A stretch of 40,304 bases of DNA from Terriglobales bacterium (lineage in GTDB: Bacteria; Acidobacteriota; Terriglobia; Terriglobales; Acidobacteriaceae). Each line of letters begins with the position of its first letter. The first letter of the stretch is position 1. Below the pieces are notes generated by a model, which had not been told where the DNA came from, did not search any database, and saw nothing but the letters and a program-made list of their open reading frames with translations. Positions 16,957-25,405 of the stretch are shown here, one piece after another. The stretch is from NCBI GenBank assembly GCA_035764005.1, contig DASTZZ010000102.1, forward strand, positions 1 to 40,304, written 5' to 3'. Both the position numbers and the translations under genes were made by a program.

Positions 16957-17553
16957 ATGAAGAGTTCAGCATTCGATAAAGCAGAAGCCGCAACTCGCGC
17001 CCCGGGTGTTCAGGATCACGAGGCATCGCCTTCCATTCTGGCCGCGTTCCGTCGCGCCAAGCGGCGGTATGGTCATGTACCGCTTTCAACCCGTATTCGT
17101 GCCACAGAGCCGAAGCTGCTCGACGCTGCGGAGCGGATGAACAAGTACACCGCTTCGCCTGGAGCTGTCGACCCAAAATTGAAGGAGCTGGTGCAACTCA
17201 AGGTTGCAGCCATGGTTGGATGTCCGTTTTGAATCGATCTCCACTCTGCCGTGAGCAGAGAGACAGGGGTCACCGAAGAACAGTTACTTGAATTGAGACG
17301 TTTTGAAGAAAGCTCCAACTTCAGCGGAGACGAAAAATTAGTTTTGCGGCTGGCGGTGGCCCTCACGCGTACACCGGCCGATGTTTCCGACGACCTTTTC
17401 CGCTCGCTTCGCAGCCGCTTTTCCGAGCTTGAGCTCGTCGAACTGAGCGCAGCCATCGCCTGGGAGAACTATCGCGCTCGCTTCAACAGGACTTTCGCGG
17501 TCGGCTCTGAGGGATTTTCTGAGGGCAATTTTTGTCCGCTGCCGGAAGGGTAG
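16957..17553 (+). CDS. AhpD/CMD-family protein with in-frame UGA; candidate selenoprotein
   Basis: This is a carboxymuconolactone decarboxylase/AhpD-like protein of 198 residues if UGA 17230-17232 is read as selenocysteine. The core reads KELVQLKVAAMVGCPF-U-IDLHSA. It preserves the AhpD signature E-x11-C-x2-C-x3-H (Glu77, Cys89, residue 92, His96), with UGA at the second cysteine, the position of Cys133 in M. tuberculosis AhpD that is thought to react with peroxide. Coding similarity continues in the same frame to the natural C-terminus (EKLVLRLAVALTRTP, ELSAAIAWENYRARFN, GSEGFSEGNFCPLPE). A hairpin at 17244-17260 lies where a bacterial SECIS belongs. The start at 16957 precedes MKSSAFDK; upstream residues look non-coding. 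AhpD-like selenoproteins are known, so this is probably a member. The alternative is a TGC/TGT-to-TGA nonsense mutation. Confidence 0.75.
17238..17263 (+). promoter_or_regulatory. Candidate bacterial SECIS hairpin
   Basis: CTCTGC (17244-17249) pairs perfectly with GCAGAG (17255-17260) around the loop CGTGA. Outer TCT (17238-17240) and AGA (17261-17263) can extend the stem past a CCA bulge. The apical loop begins 17 bases after the UGA, within the usual range for SelB-recognised elements, and contains G residues. It also encodes conserved residues, so pairing alone is not proof. Confidence 0.55.
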
Positions 17554-17966
17554 TGCCATCGAAAAGTGCGGGAAGCCTGATCCGCCCTGTTCTTCTGCTG
17601 CGGCTAGCCCGCCCTTCCCATTCTGGACTTCGACGGAGTCGCGGGCGAGTACGCGGATAATCAAGCGCGAAAGCAGCAGCCGAGCAACAAGCCGGGGAAT
17701 GGATCGAAGAGGAGCTGGACCGACCTCAGCGCTTCGAAAAACCGGGGAGTACGGAGAATGGACGAGGAGCCTTACCGGCAGCAATTTAAGTCTCAAACAT
17801 CGCGGGAGATTCTTCGTCCGCCTAAGGCGGACTCAGAATGACAGGTTGAGAAGGCATTAGCGGAGAGGCATGAGGAGCCTCGGTGCCCCCCAAGAAACTC
17901 ACTTCCGCTGAATCTGAGCTGAGGAGCGTGGTACATCCTCAAGCTCGCCTAGGCCTGACGCGGCTG
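17554..17966. repeat. Repeat-derived gap
   Basis: No gene is supported. It starts with the right copy of the 18-bp repeat (17574-17591). GAGGAGCCTTACCGGCAGCA and TTAAGTCTCAAA (17764-17797) form a copy of the element at 7865. This is followed by CGCGGGAGATTCTTCGTCCGC and CAGAATGACA, the same arm found inverted at 19145-19326. A GAGGAGCCT word recurs at 17871. Confidence 0.65.
17574..17591 (+). repeat. 18-bp direct repeat, right copy
   Basis: AGCCTGATCCGCCCTGTT, 21 bases after the stop of the AhpD-like gene; partner of 16883-16900. Confidence 0.6.
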
Positions 17967-19361
17967 TCACTGTTCTTTAATGCTGACTTGAGTTCCCGGC
18001 TTCAGCTCGTCGGTTCCACGGACGGCGACGAGGTCATTGGCTTGCAGATCGCCGAATGCTTCGATGGAATTTCCCGATGTGACACCCGGTTTCACGTCGA
18101 TCCATTCGACTTTGCCGCTCTGCACACGAACAACGAAGGTTCGCTGCAGGTCGTTAGCAATTGCGGTTGTCGGTACGAACAGAGTCGGAGCCGTGCGCTG
18201 CGATTGCCACTGCACTGTCACGAACATTCCGGGAACTAGCTGCGGCTCTTTCTGGATGCCGAGTTCCACGGCCATAGTTCTGGTTCGCTCGTCAATGGCG
18301 TGCGAAATGCGCGCAATCGGCGCATGAAAGGTCTTTCCCGGAATGGAATCCGCTGTGAAGTTCACCTGCTGCCCGTCTCGGATTCCGATGGCATAGTCTT
18401 CCGGGACATCGATCACCAGCCGGGCTCTTCCGGTGCTTTCAAGCCGCAGAATCGGTGGCGCTCCAGTTCCGGTTGATGGTCCAACCAGCGCGCCGGGATG
18501 CAGATTGCGTTCGGTGACAACGGCGTCAAACGGCGCACGAATTTCGAGGTAAGACTCCAGCTCGCTCACGCTCTTGAGCCGCTGTCGCGCGGCAACGGCG
18601 TTCTCCTGCGCAGCCTGCACCTGCGCCTGATCGGAGGCAGTGGTCTGCTCCGCTACGGCCACGTCGTTCTCCGCCACCACTCCGGGCGTTTGCGCTGCAT
18701 TTTTCAAGTGAAGATAGGTCGTCTGGTCTGAAGCGAGCTTCGCCTTGGCTGCGACCACTTGCGACTGCGCAGCATTCACTGCCGCTTCCGCCTGCGTGCG
18801 CTGCGCGACCAGTTCCGGAGCCGAGAGCTTTACCAGAAGCTGTCCGGCTTTCACGCGCGAACCGCGGTCCACCGGAATGGCCGTAATGAAGCCGGACTCT
18901 TTCGGGAATACGTCAACCGATTCGTATGCCTTGATCTGCGCAGGAAGCGCGATGGTGGTGTGAAGTAGTTGCGATTTTACGGTCGTGACTACCACGGTGG
19001 GCGGAGCCGACGCCTGCGGCCTGGATTGGGAATTCCCGCCGGAGCAGCCGAGAAGCAACGCGCAGGTAAAGCTCGCGACAGCGAGCTTTCCAACAGCGCG
19101 TAATTCACGAAGTGTTTCGCAACGGTGGTGACAGAAAGAGAGACTGTCATCCTGAAGCGCTTCTGTTGCGCGAAGGATCTCCCGCGATGTTTCGGATTGA
19201 AAATGCAGTTGCGAGGCTCTTCGGCCCATGTCGGTGGAGTTCCTCGTGAAGGAGCCTGACCAGCGGCGACTAAGTCTGAAATACCTCGGGAGATCCTTCG
19301 GCCAAAGGATGGCCTTCAGGATGACAGGTCGTCCGCAGTATTCAAGTCCTTGGGCGTTCAT
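17967..19361 (-). CDS. RND efflux periplasmic adaptor (MFP/HlyD-type lipoprotein)
   Basis: This is the membrane-fusion subunit linking the RND pump to the TolC-like channel. After a lipoprotein signal (ASFTCALLLGC; Cys106 of the 464-aa frame) come a lipoyl half-motif (VPVDRGSRVKAGQLLVKLSAPE) and a long coiled-coil hairpin rich in Ala/Gln (~175-260). The second lipoyl half (LEIRAPFDAVVTERNLHPG), beta-barrel and membrane-proximal domains follow. The ATG at 19361 overlaps the RND stop as ATGA. The ~85 residues between that ATG and the signal peptide are not MFP-like and are mostly encoded by a repeat inserted at 19145-19326. No ATG, GTG or TTG lies between the repeat and the signal peptide. The native start is apparently lost or moved (ATG 19229 inside the repeat is the nearest); export may be affected. 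Confidence 0.85.
   Translation of the reverse strand: MNAQGLEYCGRPVILKAILWPKDLPRYFRLSRRWSGSFTRNSTDMGRRASQLHFQSETSREILRATEALQDDSLSFCHHRCETLRELRAVGKLAVASFTCALLLGCSGGNSQSRPQASAPPTVVVTTVKSQLLHTTIALPAQIKAYESVDVFPKESGFITAIPVDRGSRVKAGQLLVKLSAPELVAQRTQAEAAVNAAQSQVVAAKAKLASDQTTYLHLKNAAQTPGVVAENDVAVAEQTTASDQAQVQAAQENAVAARQRLKSVSELESYLEIRAPFDAVVTERNLHPGALVGPSTGTGAPPILRLESTGRARLVIDVPEDYAIGIRDGQQVNFTADSIPGKTFHAPIARISHAIDERTRTMAVELGIQKEPQLVPGMFVTVQWQSQRTAPTLFVPTTAIANDLQRTFVVRVQSGKVEWIDVKPGVTSGNSIEAFGDLQANDLVAVRGTDELKPGTQVSIKEQ
19145..19326. mobile_element. MITE-like inverted-repeat element inside the adaptor 5' end
   Basis: The left arm TGTCATCCTGAAG (19145) and the right arm CTTCAGGATGACA (ending 19326) are perfect inverted ends. 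Similarity continues inward for about 49 bases, including CGAAGGATCTCCCG opposite CGGGAGATCCTTCG. The 182-bp unit has no transposase frame. Its centre carries GGAGCCTGACCAGCGGCGACTAAGTCTGAAA-like sequence related to elements at 7865 and 17764. It is non-autonomous at best. Confidence 0.7.
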
Positions 19362-22300
19362 TTCTCCACTCCGAATGTACTTGCTGGATCATCCGGATCA
19401 AGCGACACAGACTCCAACGACGTCCGCCGTTGCGCGCTCCCGAATACCGCGGGCAAAACCAGCAACGTCGCCACAGTCGCCGCGATCAATCCACCGATGA
19501 CTGCGCGGCCCAGCGGAGCCGTCTCGGCGCTGCCTCGTCCAATGCCCAGCGCCATCGGCAACATACCGGTGATCATTGCCAAGCTAGTCATCAGTACCGG
19601 TCGCAAGCGCTCGCCCGCCGCATTCCTCGCAGCGGCGCTTGCTTCCTGATCTTTCCTGCGATTCTGCTCGGCAAATGTCACGAGCAAAATCGCATTCGCG
19701 ACGGCTACGCCGATTGCCATGATTGTTCCCATGAAGCTTTCGAGATTGAGGCTGGTGCCTGTAATCAGCAGCATCAAGGCGGCGCCCGCGAGCACTGCTG
19801 GCACTGTCGAGACCACCACAAATGCCAATCTCAGGGATTGAAAGTTTGCCGCGAGCAACAGCAGAATGACAAGGATGGCGATTCCCAATCCGACACTCAG
19901 ATTTCCGAAGATCTGATTCATGGCCGCGATCTGTCCGCGCACTTGCACGGTAACTCCGCGGGGGGGAGTGCCCGACCGCTGAATGGCGCGTTGTACGTCA
20001 CGCGCTGCGCGGCCTAAATCGGCGCTTCCCAAGTTAGCCGAGAGCACGATCATCCACAAGCCATTCTGGCGATCGAGTTCGCCGGGCACACTGCTGGAAC
20101 GCACGCTGGCGACTTGGCTCAGCAGAGGACGCGCTCCCGTTGAACTGGCCACTGGAATGTTCTGAACGGCCTGGATCGACGTCATCTCCGGCTGCGGAAT
20201 CTGCACCTGGACCTGATAGCTCACTCCCGATCTGGGATCGCGCCAATAGTTCGGTGCGACAAACCGGCTCGAAGCGGTCGCCGCGACCACAGCTTGTCCG
20301 ACCTGATCGGCCGTGGTTCCCAACTTACCCGCAAGCACACGATTTACGTTGACGTCGATCGTCGGAGCATGGAGCGGTTCAGCAAATTCGAGATCGCGCA
20401 ATTCCTCGACCCTGGCCAATTCCTGGCGTAGCTTTTCTGCGTGGCCAAGCACGTCGTTGTACTGCGGCCCGGTGGTCGCGACATCGATGACCGTAGGTGA
20501 GCCGAAGCTCAGGGTCTGGCCAATCAGGTCTCCGGGTTCGAACGAAAAACGCGTTCCGGGAAACTGCTTCGCGAAGCGCGCTCGCAGTTTCTGTTCGAGA
20601 TCGCGCACGGACATACCGCTTTCGGGACGCAAAGAAACGTTCATCACCGCTTCCTGTGGGCCGCCGGTCCACAGAAATACCGTGTTGATCGGATACGACG
20701 AGCCCTGGGTTCCCACGTAACTCAGCGTGAGATCGACAGCATTGCCCGCTTCCTCATGAATCGCATTCAACACCTCGCGCGCAAGCTGTTCCGTAACGGG
20801 AACGCGCGTGCCATCGGCGGCGTCGATGCGCAAGCGGAACTGGTTTGTTGCCGAAGAGGGGAAGATCTCGCGTCGGAGCAAAGGAACGGTAACAACCAAC
20901 AACAAAATGCAAGCCGCAGAATATATTCCAAGCAAAAGCGCGCGGTTACTCAGTCCCCGGTCCAACACGCGAAGGAATCTCTGACGAAAACGCTCGAAGC
21001 GCGTTTCGGATGTAGATCCCTGCTCCGCGTGCTCGGGCTTGAGCAGCCAATTCGAGAGTACCGGCACGAGCGAACTCGACAGCAAATAGGAAGCAGCCAT
21101 CGAGAAGCCCACCGCCAAAGAAAGCGGCACGAACAGTGCTCGCGCGGCACCGGCCATGAAAAATGAAGGGACGAAGACGGCGAGCACGCTGAGCATTGCC
21201 AGAAATCTCGGGGTCGCTACCTCGCGGCTGGCTTCGAGAATGGCCCGCGCTTTGTTCTCTTCTGCAGCAAAATGGACGTAGATGTTTTCCAGTGCGACAG
21301 TGCCTTCATCGACGAGAACGCCGATCGCGAGCGCCAGCCCGCCGAGCGTCATGATGTTGATCGTCTGCCCCACTGCCCAGAGCGCAACCACCGCGATCAG
21401 AAGCGCTAGAGGAATTGTGATCACCACGATCAGTGAACTTCTCCAGTCGCGCAGAAAAAGAAACAGCGTGAGTCCGGTAAGGATCGCGCCGAGAATGCCT
21501 TCGCGCAGCACCGACGACAGGGCGTCGCGCACATACTGCGACTGATCGAACTCATAGCTGATCTTGATGTCTTCGGGCACGAGCGACTGGAATCGCGGCA
21601 GGCTCTCCCGTACCTCGCGCACCACGTCGAGCGTGGAAGCATCCGGACGTTTCGTTACGGGAATATAGACAGTGCGCTTGTCATTGAGCAGCGCATATCC
21701 GGCAAGGATGTCCGAAGAATCTGAGACGCTTCCTACATCGCGCAAATACACCGCAGCGCCTGGTCCAGTGCGCAGAGGGATCTCGAGCAGGTCCGAAATC
21801 TGGCGAACTGTGGTGTCGGTTGTGACCATCTCCGAGTACTGTCCGATGTTCGCGTTCCCGGCCGGCTCAATGCTGTTGCCGGAGAGCACTGCTTGAACGA
21901 CCGATTGCGGTGACAGCCCGTAAGCGTGGAGCTTCTCCGGACGCACGCTGATCACGATCGTGCGCTGATTGCCGCCGAACGGCGGTGGCGAGGAAACTCC
22001 CGGCAGCGTGGCAAAAATGGGACGCACGCGGTTGAGTGCCAGGTCCTGAATTTCGCCTAAAGTGCGCGAGGGCGACGAGAACACGAGATAGCCCACCGGC
22101 AAAGTGCCGGCGTCGTAGCGAATCACGAATGGCGACACCGTGCCCGGCGGCATAAACGCTCGCGCGCGATTCACATATGAGATCGTCTGTGCCAGCGCCT
22201 CGCTCATGTTCGTTCCAGGATGGAAGCTGAGGCGCAGGAGCGCATTGCCTTGGATCGACTTGGCCTCGACGCTCTCGATACCGTTGATGTAGAGGAAGTG

Positions 22301-22507
22301 ATACTCGTAGTAATACGAGATGAATCCTTCCATCTGCTGCGGACTCATGCCTCCGTACGGCTGCGCAACATAGATGACAGGAAGGTTCAAATCGGGAAAG
22401 ATATCAACGCGCGTGCGCAACAAGGCGAGAATCGAACACAGCGCAAATCCGAGCACCACGATGACGGTGCTGATGGGCCGGCGAAGCGCTGTGCGAATGA
22501 GCCACAT
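19358..22507 (-). CDS. RND efflux transporter permease
   Basis: The inner-membrane pump of the tripartite system has 1049 residues from ATG 22507, which lies four bases after the TolC-like stop; the frame open to 22567 only overlaps that gene. Landmarks are TALRRPISTVIVVLGF (TM1), DIFPDLNLPVIYV, PYGGMSPQQME, the central hydrophobic block GILGAILTGLTLFLFLRDW, TM4 GVLVDEGTVALENIY, and the second half from LLLGIYSAACILLLV with its own porter domain and TM block. In TM4 the usual Asp-Asp pair is Asp-Glu. In TM10 the position of the AcrB-type Lys is Ala (GVAVANAILLV). This is a subfamily with a different proton path from AcrB; the substrate is unknown. The stop overlaps the adaptor ATG. Confidence 0.92.
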   Translation of the reverse strand: MWLIRTALRRPISTVIVVLGFALCSILALLRTRVDIFPDLNLPVIYVAQPYGGMSPQQMEGFISYYYEYHFLYINGIESVEAKSIQGNALLRLSFHPGTNMSEALAQTISYVNRARAFMPPGTVSPFVIRYDAGTLPVGYLVFSSPSRTLGEIQDLALNRVRPIFATLPGVSSPPPFGGNQRTIVISVRPEKLHAYGLSPQSVVQAVLSGNSIEPAGNANIGQYSEMVTTDTTVRQISDLLEIPLRTGPGAAVYLRDVGSVSDSSDILAGYALLNDKRTVYIPVTKRPDASTLDVVREVRESLPRFQSLVPEDIKISYEFDQSQYVRDALSSVLREGILGAILTGLTLFLFLRDWRSSLIVVITIPLALLIAVVALWAVGQTINIMTLGGLALAIGVLVDEGTVALENIYVHFAAEENKARAILEASREVATPRFLAMLSVLAVFVPSFFMAGAARALFVPLSLAVGFSMAASYLLSSSLVPVLSNWLLKPEHAEQGSTSETRFERFRQRFLRVLDRGLSNRALLLGIYSAACILLLVVTVPLLRREIFPSSATNQFRLRIDAADGTRVPVTEQLAREVLNAIHEEAGNAVDLTLSYVGTQGSSYPINTVFLWTGGPQEAVMNVSLRPESGMSVRDLEQKLRARFAKQFPGTRFSFEPGDLIGQTLSFGSPTVIDVATTGPQYNDVLGHAEKLRQELARVEELRDLEFAEPLHAPTIDVNVNRVLAGKLGTTADQVGQAVVAATASSRFVAPNYWRDPRSGVSYQVQVQIPQPEMTSIQAVQNIPVASSTGARPLLSQVASVRSSSVPGELDRQNGLWMIVLSANLGSADLGRAARDVQRAIQRSGTPPRGVTVQVRGQIAAMNQIFGNLSVGLGIAILVILLLLAANFQSLRLAFVVVSTVPAVLAGAALMLLITGTSLNLESFMGTIMAIGVAVANAILLVTFAEQNRRKDQEASAAARNAAGERLRPVLMTSLAMITGMLPMALGIGRGSAETAPLGRAVIGGLIAATVATLLVLPAVFGSAQRRTSLESVSLDPDDPASTFGVEK

Positions 22508-22511
22508 AGTT

Positions 22512-23921
22512 CTATTGCGTACCGCTCGATGCCTTTTCGGCGTCTGCCAGAAATGAAGTGAGATCACCCGCAGCGAAGCCGGTTGCCAGCAACGCTCTCC
22601 ACACGCTCAGCCTGGCAACAGCCTCTTCACTCTCCGCGTTTACGAGTAACTGCTGCGCATCCGCCAATTCGACCAGAGTTGCAAGTCCGGACTTGTACCT
22701 CGCTTCGGCCTGACGGTCGCTCTGTTGCGCAGCGGACAACTCAAGCTCGGCATTTTTCGCAATTTCGATTGAAGTTTCGAGCGAAGTTCTTGCCCGCTGC
22801 TCTGCCGCGGTGAGCTGTTGAACGGTTCCTTCGTACGCTGCCCGCGCGCTGCGTTCGTTTGCGGCTTCGATTTGTTTGCGAGCGCGAAGCGAGAAGATAT
22901 CGAACGGAGAAAATGTCGCAGTAATGCCGAGAGCCCAGTTGTAGCGATCAGGGACCAGTCCATTGTCTCCTCCGAGAAACTGGCCGGTGTTGTTCAATCC
23001 ACTGCCGCGTCCGGAAATGCCGGATTGGAGCCGGAACTGCGGAACGTAGCTGCGATCGAGCGCGTGCTCTCGCGCCTGGCTCTGCTCGACCTCGCTGAAA
23101 GCGAACCTGGCAGCAGGATTCATTTTTATGTTCGGTTCTGTAACGGGAACAGTGGGCGCCACAATCGAGAGCGATCCTGGAGCGATTTCCACATTCTGCC
23201 CTGCAATCCCGAGAGCCTCTGCCAGTTGAATGAGCGTATCTTGTTCTGCCTGCTTCGCGCGCAGGAATTGTGTGCGTGCCGCAGCAAGCTCGGCATCGGC
23301 ACGCGAGGCGTCGGCTCCGGGACGAAGCTGGTTATCAACGAGCACATGAATGGACTTGGCCAAAGTCTCGCGGCGATCGACATTGGCTTTCGCGGAAAGG
23401 GTCAGCCGCTGTGCCGCAGCCGCTTCGAGAAACGCGTTCGCGGCATTCGCCTCTACGTCCAACTTCGTGACTTCCAGTTGCGCTTCGGCGGCGTGCTCTC
23501 CGGCGCGAGCAACGTTCACGTTGGCAGCGCGAAGTCCAAAATCGAAAGGCTGCCACGAGAGCAGAGCGCCAGTTCCCGTGTTCCAAGCGCTCCGTCCTGA
23601 AGTGTCCGGCAGAACGGTTCCTGAAAGCGATGGCAGAACGCTTTGCGGCAGCAGTTGTCCGGTGATGTTGTTGTAAGTGCCGCGATTCGATTGCCACATC
23701 ATGTCGGTATGCGGCAGGTAATCAGTCCGAGCAAGTTTGACTCCGGCTTGAGCCGCGATCAGTTTCTGCGCAGCCGCGCGTGCCTGCGGATAATGCCCAA
23801 GCGCGAACTCGACCGCTTGCCTCAAGGTGAAGGAATTCGGCGGAGATGACCCGGGCGCCTGTTGAGCGGCGAGGCTGATTGTCCAAACAATCAGCGAGAC
23901 GAAAACAATCTGTTTCTTCAT
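22512..23921 (-). CDS. TolC-like outer membrane efflux protein
   Basis: The 469-residue outer-membrane channel has a signal peptide (MKKQIVFVSLIVWTISLAAQ). Two OEP repeats follow: the first from FTLRQAVEFALGHYPQ to ~220, the second from ~265 (NPAARFAFSEVEQSQARE) to the end. Each holds long Ala/Glu/Gln helices that form the periplasmic barrel. LARTDYLPHTDMMWQSN is the usual inter-helix beta segment. Its ATG overlaps the padR stop (ATGA at 23918-23921), indicating translational coupling. It precedes the permease and adaptor, so the operon carries all three pump parts. Confidence 0.9.
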   Translation of the reverse strand: MKKQIVFVSLIVWTISLAAQQAPGSSPPNSFTLRQAVEFALGHYPQARAAAQKLIAAQAGVKLARTDYLPHTDMMWQSNRGTYNNITGQLLPQSVLPSLSGTVLPDTSGRSAWNTGTGALLSWQPFDFGLRAANVNVARAGEHAAEAQLEVTKLDVEANAANAFLEAAAAQRLTLSAKANVDRRETLAKSIHVLVDNQLRPGADASRADAELAAARTQFLRAKQAEQDTLIQLAEALGIAGQNVEIAPGSLSIVAPTVPVTEPNIKMNPAARFAFSEVEQSQAREHALDRSYVPQFRLQSGISGRGSGLNNTGQFLGGDNGLVPDRYNWALGITATFSPFDIFSLRARKQIEAANERSARAAYEGTVQQLTAAEQRARTSLETSIEIAKNAELELSAAQQSDRQAEARYKSGLATLVELADAQQLLVNAESEEAVARLSVWRALLATGFAAGDLTSFLADAEKASSGTQ

Positions 23922-24289
23922 TGTTTGTGCCTCGCCCTGCCGGTCCGCTTTCCTGCATGCTGATCCTCAAACAGTTCAGAGAAGAGCTCCCATACTTTCT
24001 GCTTCGCCGCTGCCAAAGCCTTTTCTCCGGCGCGCGTGGCACGATAAATTCGGCGACGCCTGCGTCCGTTTCGTTCCTCCCGCGAGCGAAGCAGGCCGCT
24101 CACCTCCAGGCGATGCAGCATGGGATAGATGGTGCCTGCACTCAGTTTGTAGCCGTGTCGTCCCAACTCTTCGATCATTCCCAGGCCGAAGATCGATTCT
24201 TCGCAGGCGTGGTGGAGAATGTGCAGCCGAATGAGCCCAGAGTAGAGGTCCTGGTAACGATCTTCGGCTATGGTGAAATGACGTGCCAC
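23918..24289 (-). CDS. PadR-family transcriptional regulator
   Basis: The 123-residue PadR protein has a winged helix covering ~20-90: LIRLHILHHACEESIFGLGMIEELGRHGYKLSAGTIYPMLHRLEVSGLLRS, then the wing EERNGRRRRRIYRATRAGEKAL. A short basic C-terminal helix follows, with no large effector domain. As first gene of the padR-tolC-RND-MFP operon, it most likely represses its own transcript and is released by a pump substrate, as LmrR-type PadR proteins do. The palindrome 40 bases upstream fits that role. It overlaps the next gene by four bases. Confidence 0.92.
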   Translation of the reverse strand: MARHFTIAEDRYQDLYSGLIRLHILHHACEESIFGLGMIEELGRHGYKLSAGTIYPMLHRLEVSGLLRSREERNGRRRRRIYRATRAGEKALAAAKQKVWELFSELFEDQHAGKRTGRARHKQ

Positions 24290-24328
24290 AGGTTCGTCCC
24301 GTCCTGCACCTCAGACAGGCATTCAAAA

Positions 24329-24345
24329 ATATCGAAGCACGATAT
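24329..24345. promoter_or_regulatory. Palindromic operator candidate for PadR
   Basis: ATATCG-AAGCA-CGATAT is a perfect 6+6 inverted repeat, 40 bases before the padR ATG and directly downstream of the likely -10 box, over the expected start of transcription. ATATCG-type arms resemble those described for PadR proteins. Confidence 0.6.
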
Positions 24346-24353
24346 CGAAATTC

Positions 24354-24383
24354 GTTATAAAGAGCAAATGCGCAAGAGTGCAA
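24354..24383 (-). promoter_or_regulatory. Promoter of the padR-efflux operon
   Basis: Read on the minus strand, TTGCAC (24383-24378) and TATAAC (24359-24354) are separated by 18 bases. Transcription would start near the operator at 24329-24345, consistent with repression by steric block. Confidence 0.45.
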
Positions 24384-24469
24384 AAATGACGCGGGTAGGG
24401 CAAAGAGAGTTCCTTACTGCAGGGGCAGCAAATGCCGCGAGTCGCGAAGCGTAACTGGGCGAATGCCAT

Positions 24470-25195
24470 TCAGTTGCCGCGGCTGAGGTGGGCTGTCTTC
24501 CTTTCGCGAGTTGGCGGGCTGCCATAGACGAGCATCAATCCGTTGTTCACGACTTTGACGGTGGTAAGCTTGCCGTGAACCGACATTCCCCACAGCTCCG
24601 CGGGGTCCATAAGGATGTCATTCTTCGTAGCTTGCAGACCTTTATTTGGATCCTTGCCTACAACGTTGCCGGGATTCATGCCCAGCATGTCCGCCAAGCC
24701 CTTCATCGGAAATTTGTCGACTTTCATCGACTGCTCATGCAGATCGATGAGGCCGGCCGGCGTAAGGCTGACTGGTCCCTTGATTTCGAAGTGGACAGGG
24801 ATCGCCTTCTTTAGGCGTCCGGAAATTTTGATCTCGTCTCCCTCGGTTTCCAACGCAAGGTCGTTCAGCTTGTCGTTCTTTATGTGAGTCTTCAGCAGCT
24901 TGCTCAAATCTTGCGCGCGAATGAAGGCGCTGCCGGAGCGCACAATTACATCTTCGATCTGCTTTGGCCCACGGTTGGCGCCTGCCTGAGCGGGCTTCCC
25001 TGATTCGATTTCGGAATCGAAGCTGGAGAGGTTAATGGGCACTCCGTCCTTGGTGAAGAGCGTCCCGGAACGGATGATGAGACGCCGCTCTTCAGTGCCT
25101 GGGCTCCTGGCGTTGTGCTTGTCGACCTCGGCCACAGTGGCGCCGATCCCGGCGCACGTGAGCACCGCGAACGCTAGAGGTCGTTTCCAGTTCAT
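24470..25195 (-). CDS. Exported protein of unknown function
   Basis: From the ATG at 25195 the protein has 241 residues and opens with a signal peptide (MNWKRPLAFAVLTCAGIGATVA). An alternative ATG lies at 25210, and the frame is open to 25270. The body contains IIRSGTLFTKDGVPINLSSF, DVIVRSGSAFIRAQDLSKLL, and then LNDLALETEGDEIKISGRLKKAIPVHFEIKGPVSL. The last region, alternating short strands around a lipid-binding-like core, recalls DUF2993/LmeA-type periplasmic proteins, but the match is weak. DMLGMNPGNVVGKDPNKG is a loop near residue 180. It is separated from padR by about 180 bases and has its own upstream gap, so it is probably a separate unit. Function is not assigned. Confidence 0.6.
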   Translation of the reverse strand: MNWKRPLAFAVLTCAGIGATVAEVDKHNARSPGTEERRLIIRSGTLFTKDGVPINLSSFDSEIESGKPAQAGANRGPKQIEDVIVRSGSAFIRAQDLSKLLKTHIKNDKLNDLALETEGDEIKISGRLKKAIPVHFEIKGPVSLTPAGLIDLHEQSMKVDKFPMKGLADMLGMNPGNVVGKDPNKGLQATKNDILMDPAELWGMSVHGKLTTVKVVNNGLMLVYGSPPTRERKTAHLSRGN

Positions 25196-25405
25196 GGATC
25201 GGAGCAGCATGGCAAGTGTTTGCGTTCTATGACATTGGATGCGAGATCGCGCGCATGCAGTGCTCCTCAACCTGCACCATCACAAGGGCAGTGAATGGGT
25301 GCGCCTCACGCTAAAAAAAGATCCATAGGAACAAGTGGAGGACAACAATTTGGGCTTCCCTCGTTTTGTTCTGCGGTTTGTCCAGCCGCTTCACGATTCA
25401 GGAAC

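Noticed and set aside
17251-17553. A separate downstream gene starting at GTG 17251
   Set aside because: No ribosome-binding site; it is the second half of one CMD domain, in the same frame as the first half with only a UGA between.
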